Below the pieces are notes generated by a model. It worked only from the letters and a program-made list of their open reading frames with translations, did not search any database and was not told the origin of the DNA. Source: Aestuariimicrobium kwangyangense DSM 21549 (lineage in GTDB: Bacteria; Actinomycetota; Actinomycetes; Propionibacteriales; Propionibacteriaceae). Taken from it: a stretch of DNA of 64,000 nt. The position numbers and the translations under genes are program-made. Where the stretch lies: positions 679,714 to 743,713 of the forward strand of contig NZ_ATXE01000002.1 of assembly GCF_000421525.1 (NCBI RefSeq). The letters run 5' to 3'. Of the stretch, positions 43,322 through 52,941 are shown piece after piece. Each line of letters begins with the position of its first letter. Position 1 is the stretch's first letter.

Positions 43322-44218
43322 TCAGACCCGCACCATCGGGGCCAGCTTCTGGAAGGTCTTGGGCCCGATGCCGTCGACTTCCTGCAACTCATCGACGCTG
43401 GTGAACCGCTGGTGCTGCGTGCGCCAGTCGACGATGCTTCGGGCGGTGACCGGGCCGATCCCCGGCAGCGCCTCGAACTGCTCCGCGGTCGCTGCGTTGA
43501 GGTCCAGCTGGGCGGACGACTGGCCGTCAGCGGGCGCGCCCACTCCACCACCCCCGGACGAACCCGGACCCCTCACGGTGGACTCCTCTCCGGCGTGGGG
43601 ACCCACCACGACCTGGCTGCCGTCGGCCAGCGGCTCGGCCAGATTGAGCCGTCCGGTCTGGGCGCCAGTCGCCAGTCCCCCGGCGGCAGCGATGGCATCC
43701 GCGACGCGGGAACCCGGTGGGAGCCGGATCACACCCGGGTGGGACACCCGTCCCACGACATGAACCACCAGGGGGGCGGGCGTGGAACTGGGGATGCCAG
43801 AACTCGTCCGGCCCGAGCCGCTCGGGTCGGCACCCACCGAGCCGCTGGCCTCGTGAGACGCCTGGACCGCGAGTGGCACCTCATCGGTGCGGGCGCGCAG
43901 CAATTGGACCGAACAGAACACGAGGGCCACCACCACGAACACGCCGACGGCGCCCAGGTGGCGGGCGCCGAATCGACGGACCCTGGCCAGCACCGGTTGG
44001 GAGCGCCGTTCGGTCGAACGTGGCCCGTCGGGATCAGGCAGGTCAGGGAGGTCGGCGAAGTCGCGGACGTCGTCCTCCTGCGACCGATGGCGCGCCGGCA
44101 CCGGTTCCGAGGACGGCCCACGGCTTGCCGCGGTGGTGCTGGGCGGGCCGCCCAGCACTCGCCACAACCTCTCGGCGGGGGTGGGACGGTCCGGCGGCGT
44201 GCGAGGTGTCTCGGTCAC
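43322..44218 (-). CDS. comEA: ComEA-like DNA-binding protein
   Basis: A 298-residue membrane-anchored DNA receptor. The cytoplasmic N-terminus (to about residue 85) is followed by one transmembrane helix (LGAVGVFVVVALVFCSVQLL), a Ser/Gly linker, and an SLBB domain (VVHVVGRVSHPGVIRLPPG). A helix-hairpin-helix pair follows (LNAATAEQFEALPGIGPVTARSI and DELQEVDGIGPKTFQKL). It would bind double-stranded DNA outside the membrane and hand it to ComEC, encoded next. Confidence 0.94.
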   Translation of the reverse strand: MTETPRTPPDRPTPAERLWRVLGGPPSTTAASRGPSSEPVPARHRSQEDDVRDFADLPDLPDPDGPRSTERRSQPVLARVRRFGARHLGAVGVFVVVALVFCSVQLLRARTDEVPLAVQASHEASGSVGADPSGSGRTSSGIPSSTPAPLVVHVVGRVSHPGVIRLPPGSRVADAIAAAGGLATGAQTGRLNLAEPLADGSQVVVGPHAGEESTVRGPGSSGGGGVGAPADGQSSAQLDLNAATAEQFEALPGIGPVTARSIVDWRTQHQRFTSVDELQEVDGIGPKTFQKLAPMVRV

Positions 44219-44343
44219 GCCCTGACTGTGCTCACCACCCGCCGTTCAGTCCCGCGGCAAGCAGCCGTCTGTGGACAACGGTTCGACCGCTCCGCGGCCT
44301 GTGGAGAACCCAGCCCCGGGAGCCGCGACCCTCGCCTCCGGTG

Positions 44344-46839
44344 TCACGTCCCGGGGACGATCGAGACCATCTTCGGCAGCCGGCAGATCACCTTCGCGAC
44401 CGGACGACCGTCCAGTGCGCGCTGCACCCCGGGGTCGTTGACCGCCATCTCGGTGGCCTCGGCCTCGGTGATCTCGGGCGAGACCTCCAACTTGGCCCGG
44501 ATCTTCCCCGCCACCTGCACCACCATAGTGACCGATTCGGCCACCAGCAGGGTTGGGTCAGCCTCGGGCCACACCGAATTGGCCACCGAAGCGGGACGAC
44601 CCAACGCCTCCCACATCTCCTCGGCGACGTAGGGCGCGACCAAGCTGAGTGCCTGGGCCACGAACTCGGCGGCCTCACGCACGGCCGGGTCAGCCGCTCC
44701 CGGTCCGCTGTCGACCGCCTTGCGGGTGGCGTTGACCAACTCCATCACCCGGGCCACGACGACGTTGAACCGTTGCCCGTTGAGCAGTTCGGTCACCTCG
44801 GCGATGGTGCGATGGGTCGTCTGGCGCAGGGAACGGTCGCCACTTTCGCGATCGGCGTCGACGGGAGAGACGACGTCGGTGGCCAGACGGTGAGCCCGCT
44901 GCAGGAACTTCAGCGATGAGGCTGGGGACATGTCGGCCCAGTCGATGTCGTCCTCGGGGGGTCCCGCGAAGACCACGGTCAGGCGTACGGCATCCACCCC
45001 GAACTCGTCCATCTGCTTGCCGAGGTCGACGCCATTGCCCAAGGACTTCGACATGGCCCGGCCCTGGTTGATCACCTGGCCCTGGTTCAGCAGACGTTGC
45101 ATCGGCTCATCGAAGTCGACCATCCCCAGATCGCGCAGCACCTTGGTGAAGAAGCGCATGTACAGCAGGTGCAGGATTGCGTGTTCGACACCCCCGACGT
45201 ACTGGGCGACGGGCATCCAGTTCCGGACATCCTCCACTCGGAAGGGTCCGTCCTGGAAGCCGGGCGAGCAGTAGCGGAAGTAGTACCACGAGGAGTCCAC
45301 GAAGGTGTCCATCGTGTCGGTGTCACGCTCGGCCTCACCACCGCAGCGTGGGCACTCCACGTGGCGCCATTCGGCTGCTGCCTGGCCGGCGAGGGGGGAG
45401 GTCCCCTTGGGTGCCAGGTCGGAACCACGCAGGTCGGGCAACTCAACCGGCAACTGGTCCTCGGGTACCGGCACCTCACCGCACGCCGGACAGTGGATGA
45501 TCGGGATGGGGCAACCCCAGAACCGCTGGCGGCTCAGCAGCCAGTCGCGCAACCGGAAGGTCACGGTCGCCTCGCCGGTACCGTCGGCGTTCAACTTCTC
45601 GACCATGCGGGCGACACCTGCGGCCTTGCCCTCCAGCCCGTCCAGAACGCCTGAGTTGACGTAGGTGCCGTCACCGGTGGTGGCGATCCCGGTCTGGGCC
45701 GGGTCCCCGTCACCGGTGTCGATGACCTGCACGACGGGCAGTCCGAAGGTCCGCGCGAACTCCAGGTCGCGGGAGTCGTGGGCGGGCACCGACATGATGG
45801 CGCCGGTGCCGTACTCGGCCAGCACGTAGTCGGCAGCCCAGACGGGCACGCGCGCACCATTGACGGGGTTGGTCGCGAAGACCCCCAGGTCGACGCCGGT
45901 CTTCTCACGGTCGGTGGACTGCCGCTCGATCTCCGAGGCGCGCTTGGTCTTCTCCAGGTACTCCTCGAACGCCGGACGAGCCGCGTCCGACACGATCTCG
46001 GAGGCCAGTGCGCCGTCGGGCGCCACCACCATGAACGTGGCGCCGTACAAGGTGTCGGGACGTGTGGTGAACACCGTCACCGGCTCCTCGCGGCCCTCGA
46101 TGGCGAACTTCACGTAGGCACCCTCGGAGCGACCGATCCAGTTGCGCTGCATCGCCAGAACCCGGTCGGGCCATCCCCCTTCCAGCTGCTGCATGTCGTC
46201 GAGCAACTGCTGGGCGTAATCGGTGATCTTGAAGTACCACTGGTTCAGCTGCCGCTTGGTCACCGGGTTGTGGCAGCGCTCACACAGCCCCTGGACGACC
46301 TGCTCGTTCGCCAGCACCGTCTGGTCGACCGGGCACCAGTTCACGTAGGAGTTCTTGCGATAGGCCAAGCCTCGCTCGAAGAAGCGCAGGAACAGCCACT
46401 GGGTCCACCTGTAGTACTCCGCGTCGGAGGTGTGCAGTCGCCGGCTCCAGTCGACCGAGACGCCGTACCGCTTGAAGGAACGCGCCTGGGTCTCGATGTT
46501 GGCGTAGGTCCACTCCGAGGGATGGGCATTCCTGGCGATGGCGGCGTTCTCGGCAGGCAGTCCGAACGAGTCCCACCCCAGGGGATGCATGACGTCGTAG
46601 CCCTGCATGCGCCAGAACCGAGCGGGCACGTCGCCCATCGCGAAGGCCTCGGCATGGCCCATGTGCAGGTCACCCGACGGATAGGGGAACATGTCGAGCA
46701 CATAACGCCGTGGCTTCGATCCGTCATCGAGCGTGCCGAAGGTGTTGTCGGCCTCCCAGAAGGCCTGCCACTTGCGTTCGGCCTCAGCCGCCACATAGCC
46801 GCGGCGCTCCTCGTGCCCGCTGCCGTGATGCTCGCTCAC
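44344..46839 (-). CDS. leuS: Leucyl-tRNA synthetase
   Basis: An 831-residue class I synthetase. The HIGH motif appears as HMGH ([15 protein letters not shown]), the CP1 editing domain has [12 protein letters not shown], the zinc-like insert has [14 protein letters not shown] and [11 protein letters not shown], and the KMSKS loop is AMSKSLGN. The C-terminal anticodon-binding and Leu-specific domains follow. I place the start at a GTG (46839) because GGGAGG lies seven bases upstream, rather than at 46863. The leader before it holds a strong hairpin with a T-tract and a Leu-codon mini-ORF. Confidence 0.95.
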   Translation of the reverse strand: MSEHHGSGHEERRGYVAAEAERKWQAFWEADNTFGTLDDGSKPRRYVLDMFPYPSGDLHMGHAEAFAMGDVPARFWRMQGYDVMHPLGWDSFGLPAENAAIARNAHPSEWTYANIETQARSFKRYGVSVDWSRRLHTSDAEYYRWTQWLFLRFFERGLAYRKNSYVNWCPVDQTVLANEQVVQGLCERCHNPVTKRQLNQWYFKITDYAQQLLDDMQQLEGGWPDRVLAMQRNWIGRSEGAYVKFAIEGREEPVTVFTTRPDTLYGATFMVVAPDGALASEIVSDAARPAFEEYLEKTKRASEIERQSTDREKTGVDLGVFATNPVNGARVPVWAADYVLAEYGTGAIMSVPAHDSRDLEFARTFGLPVVQVIDTGDGDPAQTGIATTGDGTYVNSGVLDGLEGKAAGVARMVEKLNADGTGEATVTFRLRDWLLSRQRFWGCPIPIIHCPACGEVPVPEDQLPVELPDLRGSDLAPKGTSPLAGQAAAEWRHVECPRCGGEAERDTDTMDTFVDSSWYYFRYCSPGFQDGPFRVEDVRNWMPVAQYVGGVEHAILHLLYMRFFTKVLRDLGMVDFDEPMQRLLNQGQVINQGRAMSKSLGNGVDLGKQMDEFGVDAVRLTVVFAGPPEDDIDWADMSPASSLKFLQRAHRLATDVVSPVDADRESGDRSLRQTTHRTIAEVTELLNGQRFNVVVARVMELVNATRKAVDSGPGAADPAVREAAEFVAQALSLVAPYVAEEMWEALGRPASVANSVWPEADPTLLVAESVTMVVQVAGKIRAKLEVSPEITEAEATEMAVNDPGVQRALDGRPVAKVICRLPKMVSIVPGT

Positions 46840-46921
46840 GTCGTGTCCTCCCACCGGCACCATCGGCGCCTCGTCTCCACTCGCCCCGAACCCCGGGTCG
46901 AGTCACAGCCGTCCTCACATG

Positions 46922-46954
46922 AAAAGTCCCCGAGGCCCCATGGGCATCGAGGAC
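46922..46954 (-). terminator. Intrinsic terminator in the leuS leader
   Basis: On the minus strand GTCCTCGATGCCC pairs with GGGCCTCGGGGAC (one mismatch, one G-U that exists only in this orientation), followed at once by TTTT. It lies 82 bases upstream of the leuS start, and no other minus-strand gene precedes it for more than 1.2 kb. It is therefore best read as a leader attenuator. Confidence 0.65.
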
Positions 46955-46981
46955 AGCCGCTCCACCATCGGTGGTGCGGCT
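46955..46981 (-). promoter_or_regulatory. Second hairpin in the leuS leader, abutting the terminator
   Basis: AGCCGC-A-CCACC-GAT-GGTGG-A-GCGGCT forms an 11-bp stem interrupted by one A-A mismatch. It touches both the mini-ORF stop codon on its 5' side and the terminator on its 3' side, the position of a pause or anti-antiterminator hairpin. Confidence 0.55.
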
Positions 46982-47006
46982 ACGGAAGGAGCGACTCCAT
47001 CTGCAT
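46980..47006 (-). CDS. Candidate leuS leader peptide (MQMESLLP)
   Basis: Eight codons with adjacent Leu codons CTC CTT just before CCG TAG. The stop overlaps the foot of the leader hairpin. A second in-frame ATG gives MESLLP. The ribosome site is weak (GGGAG about 13 bases upstream), so translation is uncertain. Confidence 0.4.
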   Translation of the reverse strand: MQMESLLP

Positions 47007-47120
47007 GCCAGAAGTGTACTCCCGTGGAACCTCGCAGCTCACCTCTGATTGACTGGGGGTGGCAAGGGCGCCGACCCGGCGTCCTCCACCAGACCCCCAT
47101 CCCCCCGGAGGAAATCTTTC

Positions 47121-48164
47121 ATGACTGCCAAGGTCAGGGTCGGCATCGTCGGCACCGGCGGTATCGCCCGCGCACGTCATCTGCCCTGTTTGACCGAGAA
47201 CGAGTCAGCCGAGCTGGTCGGCCTGTGCGACATCAAGCCAGACGTGTTGAAGAAGGCGGGAGACGACTTCGACGTCGCTGCCCGCTACACCGACTACCTC
47301 GAGATGTACGACAACGAGAATCTCGACGCCGTGGTGGTCTGCACCCCCAATGACGTGCACGCCCCGGCGACCATCGCGGCACTCGAGCGGGGCATCAACG
47401 TGCTCTGCGAGAAGCCGATGGCGCTCGACCCGACCGAGGGCGAGGCCATGCTCGCGGCAGCCGAGAAGTCAGGCAAGCTGCTGACCTTCGGCTTCCACTA
47501 CCGCCACATGCCCGAGGTGATGGCCGCCCGCCGCGTGGTCGACTCGGGCGAGTTGGGTGACGTCTACATGGTGCGGGTGCAGGCACTGCGCCGCCGGGGC
47601 ATCCCGAGCTGGGGCACCTTCGTCCACAAGCACATCCAGGGTGGCGGCGCGATGATCGACTTCGGCGTCCACCTGCTCGACTCGGCCTTGTGGCTGATGG
47701 GCAATCCCAAGGCGATCGAGGTGACCGCGAGCCTGTCGCAGCGCCTGGGCAAGTCGCCCAACGTCAACACCTGGGGCGACTGGAACTACCAGGAGTTCAC
47801 CGTCGAGGACCAGGTGGCCGCGTTCGTCCGCTTCGAGAACGGCGTGACCATGATGCTCGAGTGCGCGTGGGCCATCAACATCCCCGAGTCGCGCGAGAAC
47901 ATCTCACTGTCAGGCACGAAGGCGGGCCTCGAGGTCTTCCCGCTGAGCGTCAACAAGGCCGACCACGAGATGCTGACCACGTGGAAGCCGGACTGGATCG
48001 CGGACGCCAAGCTCGACCCCGGCGCCCACCAGGCCGCTGAGTTCGTGAACGCGGTCCGCACCGGTGGCACGGTCGTCACCAAGCCCTCGCAGGCCCTGCA
48101 GGTGACGCGCATCGTCGACGCGATGTACCGCTCTGCCGAGTCGGGCGAGGCCGTCAAGCTGTGA
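47121..48164 (+). CDS. Gfo/Idh/MocA family oxidoreductase
   Basis: A 347-residue NAD(P)-dependent sugar or inositol dehydrogenase family member. The Rossmann start is VRVGIVGTGGIARARHLP, followed by VVVCTPNDVHA and the catalytic-lysine motif CEKPMA. The second domain has GFHYRHMPEV and HLLDSALWLMGNP, where the His probably acts in catalysis. A strong GGAGG ribosome site eight bases before ATG fixes the start. It stands alone between divergent leuS and a convergent DUF4192 gene, so its substrate cannot be inferred. Confidence 0.9.
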   Translation: MTAKVRVGIVGTGGIARARHLPCLTENESAELVGLCDIKPDVLKKAGDDFDVAARYTDYLEMYDNENLDAVVVCTPNDVHAPATIAALERGINVLCEKPMALDPTEGEAMLAAAEKSGKLLTFGFHYRHMPEVMAARRVVDSGELGDVYMVRVQALRRRGIPSWGTFVHKHIQGGGAMIDFGVHLLDSALWLMGNPKAIEVTASLSQRLGKSPNVNTWGDWNYQEFTVEDQVAAFVRFENGVTMMLECAWAINIPESRENISLSGTKAGLEVFPLSVNKADHEMLTTWKPDWIADAKLDPGAHQAAEFVNAVRTGGTVVTKPSQALQVTRIVDAMYRSAESGEAVKL

Positions 48165-48183
48165 TCGTCGGGGCGCCCCCGGC

Positions 48184-49146
48184 TCAGGCACTGACATCAG
48201 GCATGTCGTTCCACAGGTCGGGGTGCGCCCCGTTCACCAGCGCCTCATCGAGCAACCGGGCCATCCGGTAGCAGGGATCGAGGCTCAGAGCTCGCAGGCA
48301 GGCGATGTTGGCCAGCGCTCCGTGTCCGGACAGCCACGCGGCGAACCCCAGCAAGGACAGCACCGGCACGGCGAACTCCACCGGGGTCCGCTGAGCCAGG
48401 TGGTGCCACAGCACTTGGTGCTGTTCGGCACTGGCCCTGGTCTGACTCAACCAGACGTCGTCGCGCGGGTGGATCTTCTGCACCAGGGCGACCAGCCGGG
48501 CCTGGTCGAGGTCGTCCATCCCGGCGGGCGCCTCCAGCCCTCGCATCAGCAGGTCGAGCACGCAGGTGGTGGCGTCGGCATCGGTCATCGAACCCACCAG
48601 CCGAAGCTGACGCCGCACCTTCGCGGCGAAGGACGCGGCCTGTTTCCCGCGTGGCCCTTCGACTGATCGCTCCAGCTGAGCCCTGTCGCCGGTCACCGAC
48701 AATCCCTCGCAGACCGCTTGCACGACCGACGGCGGGGCGGGGTCATACGGTTGACCAGCGTCCGGATCGAACTCCCAGTCCTCCCACAGCGGCCACCACA
48801 GGTGACCGTCGGTGAAGCAGACGTGGTCGACCAACAGTGATCCCGTCCATTCCTCGATCGAGCAGGCCACCGACCTGAGGGCCGCCACCATCCGCTCATG
48901 GTCAGCGCCATAGCCGAGGATCAGGGCGTGCGCGTCGGGGGTGGGCCGGCTCAGCGTCTGCCAGGTGCGCCGGGCCAACTGGCGATCGGACTCGAAGGCT
49001 TCCAGGTCGGCGCGGGCGACGCCTGCGGATTCGCCCTCGGAGACGGCGACGACCACGATCGACTCGGTCGGCTCGAATCCGAGCAGGTAGGGCCCGAGGG
49101 CGAGCAGCTCGGCGGGGCTTCCGGCGCGCAGACGTGTCTTCTTCAT
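48184..49146 (-). CDS. DUF4192 family protein
   Basis: A 320-residue cytoplasmic protein of an actinobacterial family of unknown function. Diagnostic parts are RLRAGSPAELLALGPYLLGF, the ESIVVVAVS strand, LLVDHVCFTDGHLWW and the C-terminal SLLGFAAWLSGHGALANIA. The ATG at 49146 is the family start; a frame beginning at 49362 adds unrelated residues. No membrane span or known catalytic motif is visible. It is convergent with the oxidoreductase gene and divergent from a membrane-anchored Pro-rich protein. Confidence 0.85.
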   Translation of the reverse strand: MKKTRLRAGSPAELLALGPYLLGFEPTESIVVVAVSEGESAGVARADLEAFESDRQLARRTWQTLSRPTPDAHALILGYGADHERMVAALRSVACSIEEWTGSLLVDHVCFTDGHLWWPLWEDWEFDPDAGQPYDPAPPSVVQAVCEGLSVTGDRAQLERSVEGPRGKQAASFAAKVRRQLRLVGSMTDADATTCVLDLLMRGLEAPAGMDDLDQARLVALVQKIHPRDDVWLSQTRASAEQHQVLWHHLAQRTPVEFAVPVLSLLGFAAWLSGHGALANIACLRALSLDPCYRMARLLDEALVNGAHPDLWNDMPDVSA

Positions 49147-49292
49147 GTCTGCACTGTGCGGAGCCGATGCGACCATGCTCCGGCCCCGGCTGGATCTGTG
49201 GACAACCGCTTGCGCCATCGCCTCCTTGTGGATGAGGACCGTGGCGCTGGGTGGCGGTCTCCTGTGGGAGAGCGCACGTACGATGGGGAACG

Positions 49293-49991
49293 ATGAGCCA
49301 GACGAACCAGCCCCCGCAGAACCAGTGGCGCCCGCCGACTGGTCCGCAGGGGAGCCCGCCACCAGCCCAGGCGCCGGGCGCCTTCCACCAGACGAACCCC
49401 TACCAGCGTCCTCTGCCTCCGGCTCCCCCGCCCACGCCGGGGAGCATCCCCCTGGGCAGGCAACGCCCCGAGAGCGTCTCGATCGACCAGTTCCGCGAGC
49501 CCCGCAGCCGGGCCGTCTGGTGGGTGGCGGCGGCCGTGGCCGTGGTGGTCGCCGGGCTGGTCGCCGCCGCCTTCTCCGTGGGACGGACGCCCCAATCGGT
49601 GACCACCCCTTCCCCGACGCCGCCGGTGTCGAGCGGCCCCCAAGGGCCGACCGCGGCGTCCAGCAACGGCGTGCCCTTCCACTCAGAACGAGACAATGCC
49701 GACGGTTACTGGACGATCACGAGCCAGCGGTGGTCGAGCTCCGGGCTGGAACTCACCATGGAACTCACCATCACCTCCGGCACCATGGACTACTCATTCT
49801 TCGCGCTCGACAACGCGACCACCCAGGACTACGACCCGGCGCCCGGCAGCACCGAGACCCTGTCGCACGGCACCGCCAGTGAGGGTGAGAAGGTCACCGG
49901 CGTGGTGATCTTCGACAAACCCCAGAGCGACACCACCGTCTACCTGGCCGGGAGCGGACGCCAGGTCACGGCGTTGGTGGTACGCGGCTGA
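49293..49991 (+). CDS. Membrane-anchored Pro-rich protein with a DUF4352-like domain
   Basis: A 232-residue protein. Residues 1-70 are Pro/Gln-rich and cytoplasmic, 74-96 form one transmembrane helix (WWVAAAVAVVVAGLVAAAF), then a Ser/Pro/Thr linker leads to an extracytoplasmic beta-sandwich (DGYWTITSQRWSSSGLELTMEL, EKVTGVVIFDKPQSDTTVYL) resembling DUF4352/telomeric-repeat-type Ig-like domains. Function unknown. TACGAT ends eight bases before the ATG, suggesting a leaderless mRNA. It converges on a cell-wall transpeptidase gene across a terminator. Confidence 0.72.
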   Translation: MSQTNQPPQNQWRPPTGPQGSPPPAQAPGAFHQTNPYQRPLPPAPPPTPGSIPLGRQRPESVSIDQFREPRSRAVWWVAAAVAVVVAGLVAAAFSVGRTPQSVTTPSPTPPVSSGPQGPTAASSNGVPFHSERDNADGYWTITSQRWSSSGLELTMELTITSGTMDYSFFALDNATTQDYDPAPGSTETLSHGTASEGEKVTGVVIFDKPQSDTTVYLAGSGRQVTALVVRG

Positions 49992-50004
49992 GCCCGGACA
50001 CGGA

Positions 50005-50037
50005 GACGCCCGGCCCCCTTGACGGGAGCCGGGCGTC
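50005..50037. terminator. Terminator hairpin between convergent genes
   Basis: GACGCCCGGC (50005-50014) and GCCGGGCGTC (50028-50037) pair perfectly, with three further G-C pairs inside after one weak position. It separates the DUF4352-like gene from the L,D-transpeptidase gene. Confidence 0.78.
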
Positions 50038-50050
50038 GCGGTCGTCCGGG

Positions 50051-51214
50051 TCAGGAACGGTAGACGATCACCTTGTCGCCGACGTGCACCTGGTCGAACA
50101 ACCAGCTGATCCCCTGCAGGTCGCGAACGTTGACACACCCGTGGGAGGCGCCGTTGTAGCCGCGGGCTGCGAAGTCCGAGGAGTAGTGCACGGCCTGGCC
50201 GCCCGAGAAGAACATCGCGTACGGCATGGAGGTGTGGTAGATGCTCGAGACGTGGTTGCGCGACTTCCACCCGACCGAGAACGATCCCTCGCGGGTCGGG
50301 GTCAGCTCCGAGCCGAAGCGCACGTCGACGGTCAGTTGAGCCTTGCCGTCGACCACCCAGACCAGACGACGGGTGTTCTTGTCGATGCACATGGCGCGCC
50401 CGGTGAGGCAGCGCGGGTCGAGCTTCGCCGCGGCCACCGGTTTGGGCGGCTTGTTGTACATCTGCTCTTGGGTCGGAGTGGAGGTCATCGCGACCAGCAG
50501 GTCGAGAGTGCGCTGGTCGACCTCACCGGTCACCGGGATGCCACGCTTGTCCTGGAAGCCCTTCACCGCGGCCACCGTCGCCGAGCCGTAGGTGCCGGTG
50601 ATCAGCTTCTCCTCATACCAGGCGATCTCCTTGAGTCGCACCTGGATGCGCCGCACTGCGTCGCCGTTCGATCCTTGTCGGTAGAGTGCCGGACCGGGTC
50701 GCAGGATGTTGTACATCTGGTCGTGCGTGGGCGTCGAGGTCATCGAGACGAGCTTGTCCCAGGTCTGCTGGTCGAGTTGCCCTGTGACCGGGAACCCGCG
50801 CTTGCGCTGGAAGCCCGAGACGCCCTCGACGGTGGCGGCGTCGTAGACGGCCTGGATCTTGCCCGCGTACCAGTCGAGCTGCAGCAGTCGGTGGTTGAGT
50901 TCGCGCACCTTGTCGCCGCTGTCACCGGACTTCAGCAGCGCCGGTACCGCCGACGGCGTCGGAGCACTGGCGGGGGAGGACGGGACGGCCGGCGCGGACG
51001 GACTGCTCGGCTCGACGGACGGCGTGGGGGTGTCGCTGGGCTGTTCGTCAGGGGTGGCCGTCGAACTGGGCGCTGCCGGCGACGACGGGACGCTGCTCTG
51101 CAGGGTGGGCAGGCTCGAGGGGTGCGCGGCACCGATGTCCTTGGCACATCCTGCCGTCAGGGCGAGGGCGAGTACGGCAGTGGCGGCGGCAGCGCGGTGG
51201 AAGGCGGTCTTCAT
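50051..51214 (-). CDS. L,D-transpeptidase lipoprotein with two peptidoglycan-binding domains
   Basis: A 387-residue envelope enzyme. It has a lipoprotein signal (ALTAGC, Cys23), a Ser/Pro/Thr linker to about residue 90, two PG_binding_1 domains (GDSGDKVRELNHRLLQLDWY and GSNGDAVRRIQVRLKEIAWY), and a YkuD catalytic domain ending in SHGCVNVRDLQGISWL, where Cys is the nucleophile. Each binding domain is followed by a TSTPTxxQMYN linker, so the two halves look like a recent internal duplication. It would form 3-3 cross-links or modify peptidoglycan outside the membrane. Confidence 0.92.
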   Translation of the reverse strand: MKTAFHRAAAATAVLALALTAGCAKDIGAAHPSSLPTLQSSVPSSPAAPSSTATPDEQPSDTPTPSVEPSSPSAPAVPSSPASAPTPSAVPALLKSGDSGDKVRELNHRLLQLDWYAGKIQAVYDAATVEGVSGFQRKRGFPVTGQLDQQTWDKLVSMTSTPTHDQMYNILRPGPALYRQGSNGDAVRRIQVRLKEIAWYEEKLITGTYGSATVAAVKGFQDKRGIPVTGEVDQRTLDLLVAMTSTPTQEQMYNKPPKPVAAAKLDPRCLTGRAMCIDKNTRRLVWVVDGKAQLTVDVRFGSELTPTREGSFSVGWKSRNHVSSIYHTSMPYAMFFSGGQAVHYSSDFAARGYNGASHGCVNVRDLQGISWLFDQVHVGDKVIVYRS

Positions 51215-51482
51215 GGCGGCGGATCCTCACGGAAGGGCGATCTGGGGTATGGACCGCTGGAACACCATAACTGCGGTCATCTCGGATACGCGCAGTGGCC
51301 CACGGCTGGTTGCCTGATCGTGACCAAGAACTCCCTGAGAAGTCCGCCGAGGGCTCCCCTGCGACTTGCGACCGACCACCTACCCATCCGGGACCACACC
51401 CTGGTCCCTCGCACCACGCCGGGGGGCCGAGATCGGGTCGCACCACTTCCCTCTCGTGGGCACCGGACGTCAGAGTCGGGCC

Positions 51483-52022
51483 ATGGACCCGATCATGCAG
51501 CTGAACCAGCGCCCCGCGCTCCGCCCCGTGCAGGCCGATGGCCCACCTCGACGCTGGGATGACGGGTCACTGCGCATCGGGGACGCCGAGCGTGATCGCA
51601 CCTGCGCCTGTCTGGCGGAGCACTACGCAGCCGGTCGCCTGACCGCCGCCGAGGTGGACGAACGAACCGACCTCGCCGTCCGGGCACGCACCGCCCGAGA
51701 ATTGGCAGCGCTGTGCGCCGACCTGCCCGGTGTGGGGTCGAACGCTCCGGCCGCCGTCGCCGGGGCCGCGTCAGCCCATTCCCCCTCCCGGGCGTCGACC
51801 AGTGAACCGGCCCGCTCGATGGCGATCGCCCTGTTCGGGTTCGTGAGCGTGTCGGCCCTGGTCTGCACCATCCTGCTGCTGGCGGTGCTGGGCATGAGCG
51901 GCACCGCCATGTTCCCGGTGGCCTTCCTGGCGGCTCTGGGCGCCAGCGTCACGACTGCGGGATTGTGCTACTTCGGCCCGAGGGTCCTGGGTTCACGATC
52001 GACGGGAGCCGGTCAGGCCTGA
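51483..52022 (+). CDS. DUF1707 domain membrane protein
   Basis: A 179-residue protein. The DUF1707 (SHOCT-like) domain, about residues 25-80, reads LRIGDAERDRTCACLAEHYA followed by GRLTAAEVDERTDLA. Two hydrophobic helices follow (ALFGFVSVSALVCTILLLAV and FPVAFLAALGASVTTAGL). DUF1707 proteins are small actinobacterial membrane-associated proteins of unknown function. The start is taken at 51483; an ATG four codons later is possible. Its last 30 bases overlap the end of the convergent gene. Confidence 0.78.
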   Translation: MDPIMQLNQRPALRPVQADGPPRRWDDGSLRIGDAERDRTCACLAEHYAAGRLTAAEVDERTDLAVRARTARELAALCADLPGVGSNAPAAVAGAASAHSPSRASTSEPARSMAIALFGFVSVSALVCTILLLAVLGMSGTAMFPVAFLAALGASVTTAGLCYFGPRVLGSRSTGAGQA

Positions 52023-52868
52023 CACGTCGATCTCGTCCCGGAGCCGCTCACGCAACAGCTGTGCGCGCTCGGCGAAGCCGCGCTGTTGGCGGACGTAGTC
52101 GGCCTTCCCTGCTGCGGTCTCGACCGCAACGGGCTCGAACCCCCACGGGCGCAGGTCGTAGGGGCTGGCGCGCATGTCCAGCTCCCGCACGTCCCGCGCC
52201 AGTTCGAAGCAGTCGAACAGCAGCGTCGACGAGGTGAGCGGATGCAGTTTGCCGGCCCACTTGTAGAGGTCCATGTTGGCGTGCAGGCAGCCACCCTGGT
52301 CGCTGTCGACCTGATCGTCACGCGTCAGGGCCACGTGGTTGAGGGGTACGGCTGGCGGGGTGAAGAACCTGAAGGCATCGAAATGGGTGCAACGAAGCTC
52401 GTGGGATTCGACGATGCCGGCGGTCTCGTCGGTCGAGAACCTCAGGGCGATTCCGTGGCGCACCCGATCTGCCGGTTGGCGATACACCATGGCCCATTCG
52501 TGGAGCCCGAAACACCCGAACTGCGGAGGACGCTGCGACACGGCGGACAGCAGCCGGCCGGTGAACTCGAGGGTGGTCCGGCGCGCTGCCACCAGGGCAG
52601 CCGCGTCGACCGAGGCCGAACCGTCCTCGTCCATCCGGAAGTGACGCCGCTCGGCGAACTCGGGGGCGTCATCGAGAACCACCCCCGCCCCCGGACTCCA
52701 CGCGACCAGTTCGGCCGGGCGCAGCCGGTAGTAGTCGAACAGGAAGTCCCAGACGGGGTGCCGCTCCCCCCTCTGCCGACGCTCGATCGTGGGGGCGAGC
52801 ACCGCCAGCGCCCGCTCGCGGTGTTCGGCCGCCCGGGCCGTCCAGACGTCGCGAGGCAGGTGGTGCAC
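51993..52868 (-). CDS. Conserved actinobacterial protein, often annotated 3-methyladenine DNA glycosylase
   Basis: A 291-residue soluble protein. Recognisable blocks are RHPVWDFLFDYYRLRPAEL, GCFGLHEWAMVYR, ELRCTHFDAFRFFTPPA, GCLHANMDLYKWAGKL and SPYDLRPWGFEPV. Databases commonly label such proteins 3-methyladenine DNA glycosylase, but I see no helix-hairpin-helix-Asp or AAG-type motif that would prove it; the abundant Tyr/Trp/Phe residues are only compatible with base binding. It starts at GTG 52868 and overlaps the DUF1707 gene tail-to-tail by 30 bases. Confidence 0.65.
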   Translation of the reverse strand: MHHLPRDVWTARAAEHRERALAVLAPTIERRQRGERHPVWDFLFDYYRLRPAELVAWSPGAGVVLDDAPEFAERRHFRMDEDGSASVDAAALVAARRTTLEFTGRLLSAVSQRPPQFGCFGLHEWAMVYRQPADRVRHGIALRFSTDETAGIVESHELRCTHFDAFRFFTPPAVPLNHVALTRDDQVDSDQGGCLHANMDLYKWAGKLHPLTSSTLLFDCFELARDVRELDMRASPYDLRPWGFEPVAVETAAGKADYVRQQRGFAERAQLLRERLRDEIDVSGLTGSRRS

Positions 52869-52941
52869 GAGGAGTCACGATACCCGTCCAGCTCGCCGAT
52901 GGACCTGCCGTGGCGGGACGACGGCCCTGTGCCACACTGGT

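Noticed and set aside
46840..47120. T-box riboswitch upstream of leuS
   Set aside because: No T-box consensus (AGGGTGGNACCGCG) or specifier-loop layout is recognisable; a leader peptide/terminator arrangement fits better.
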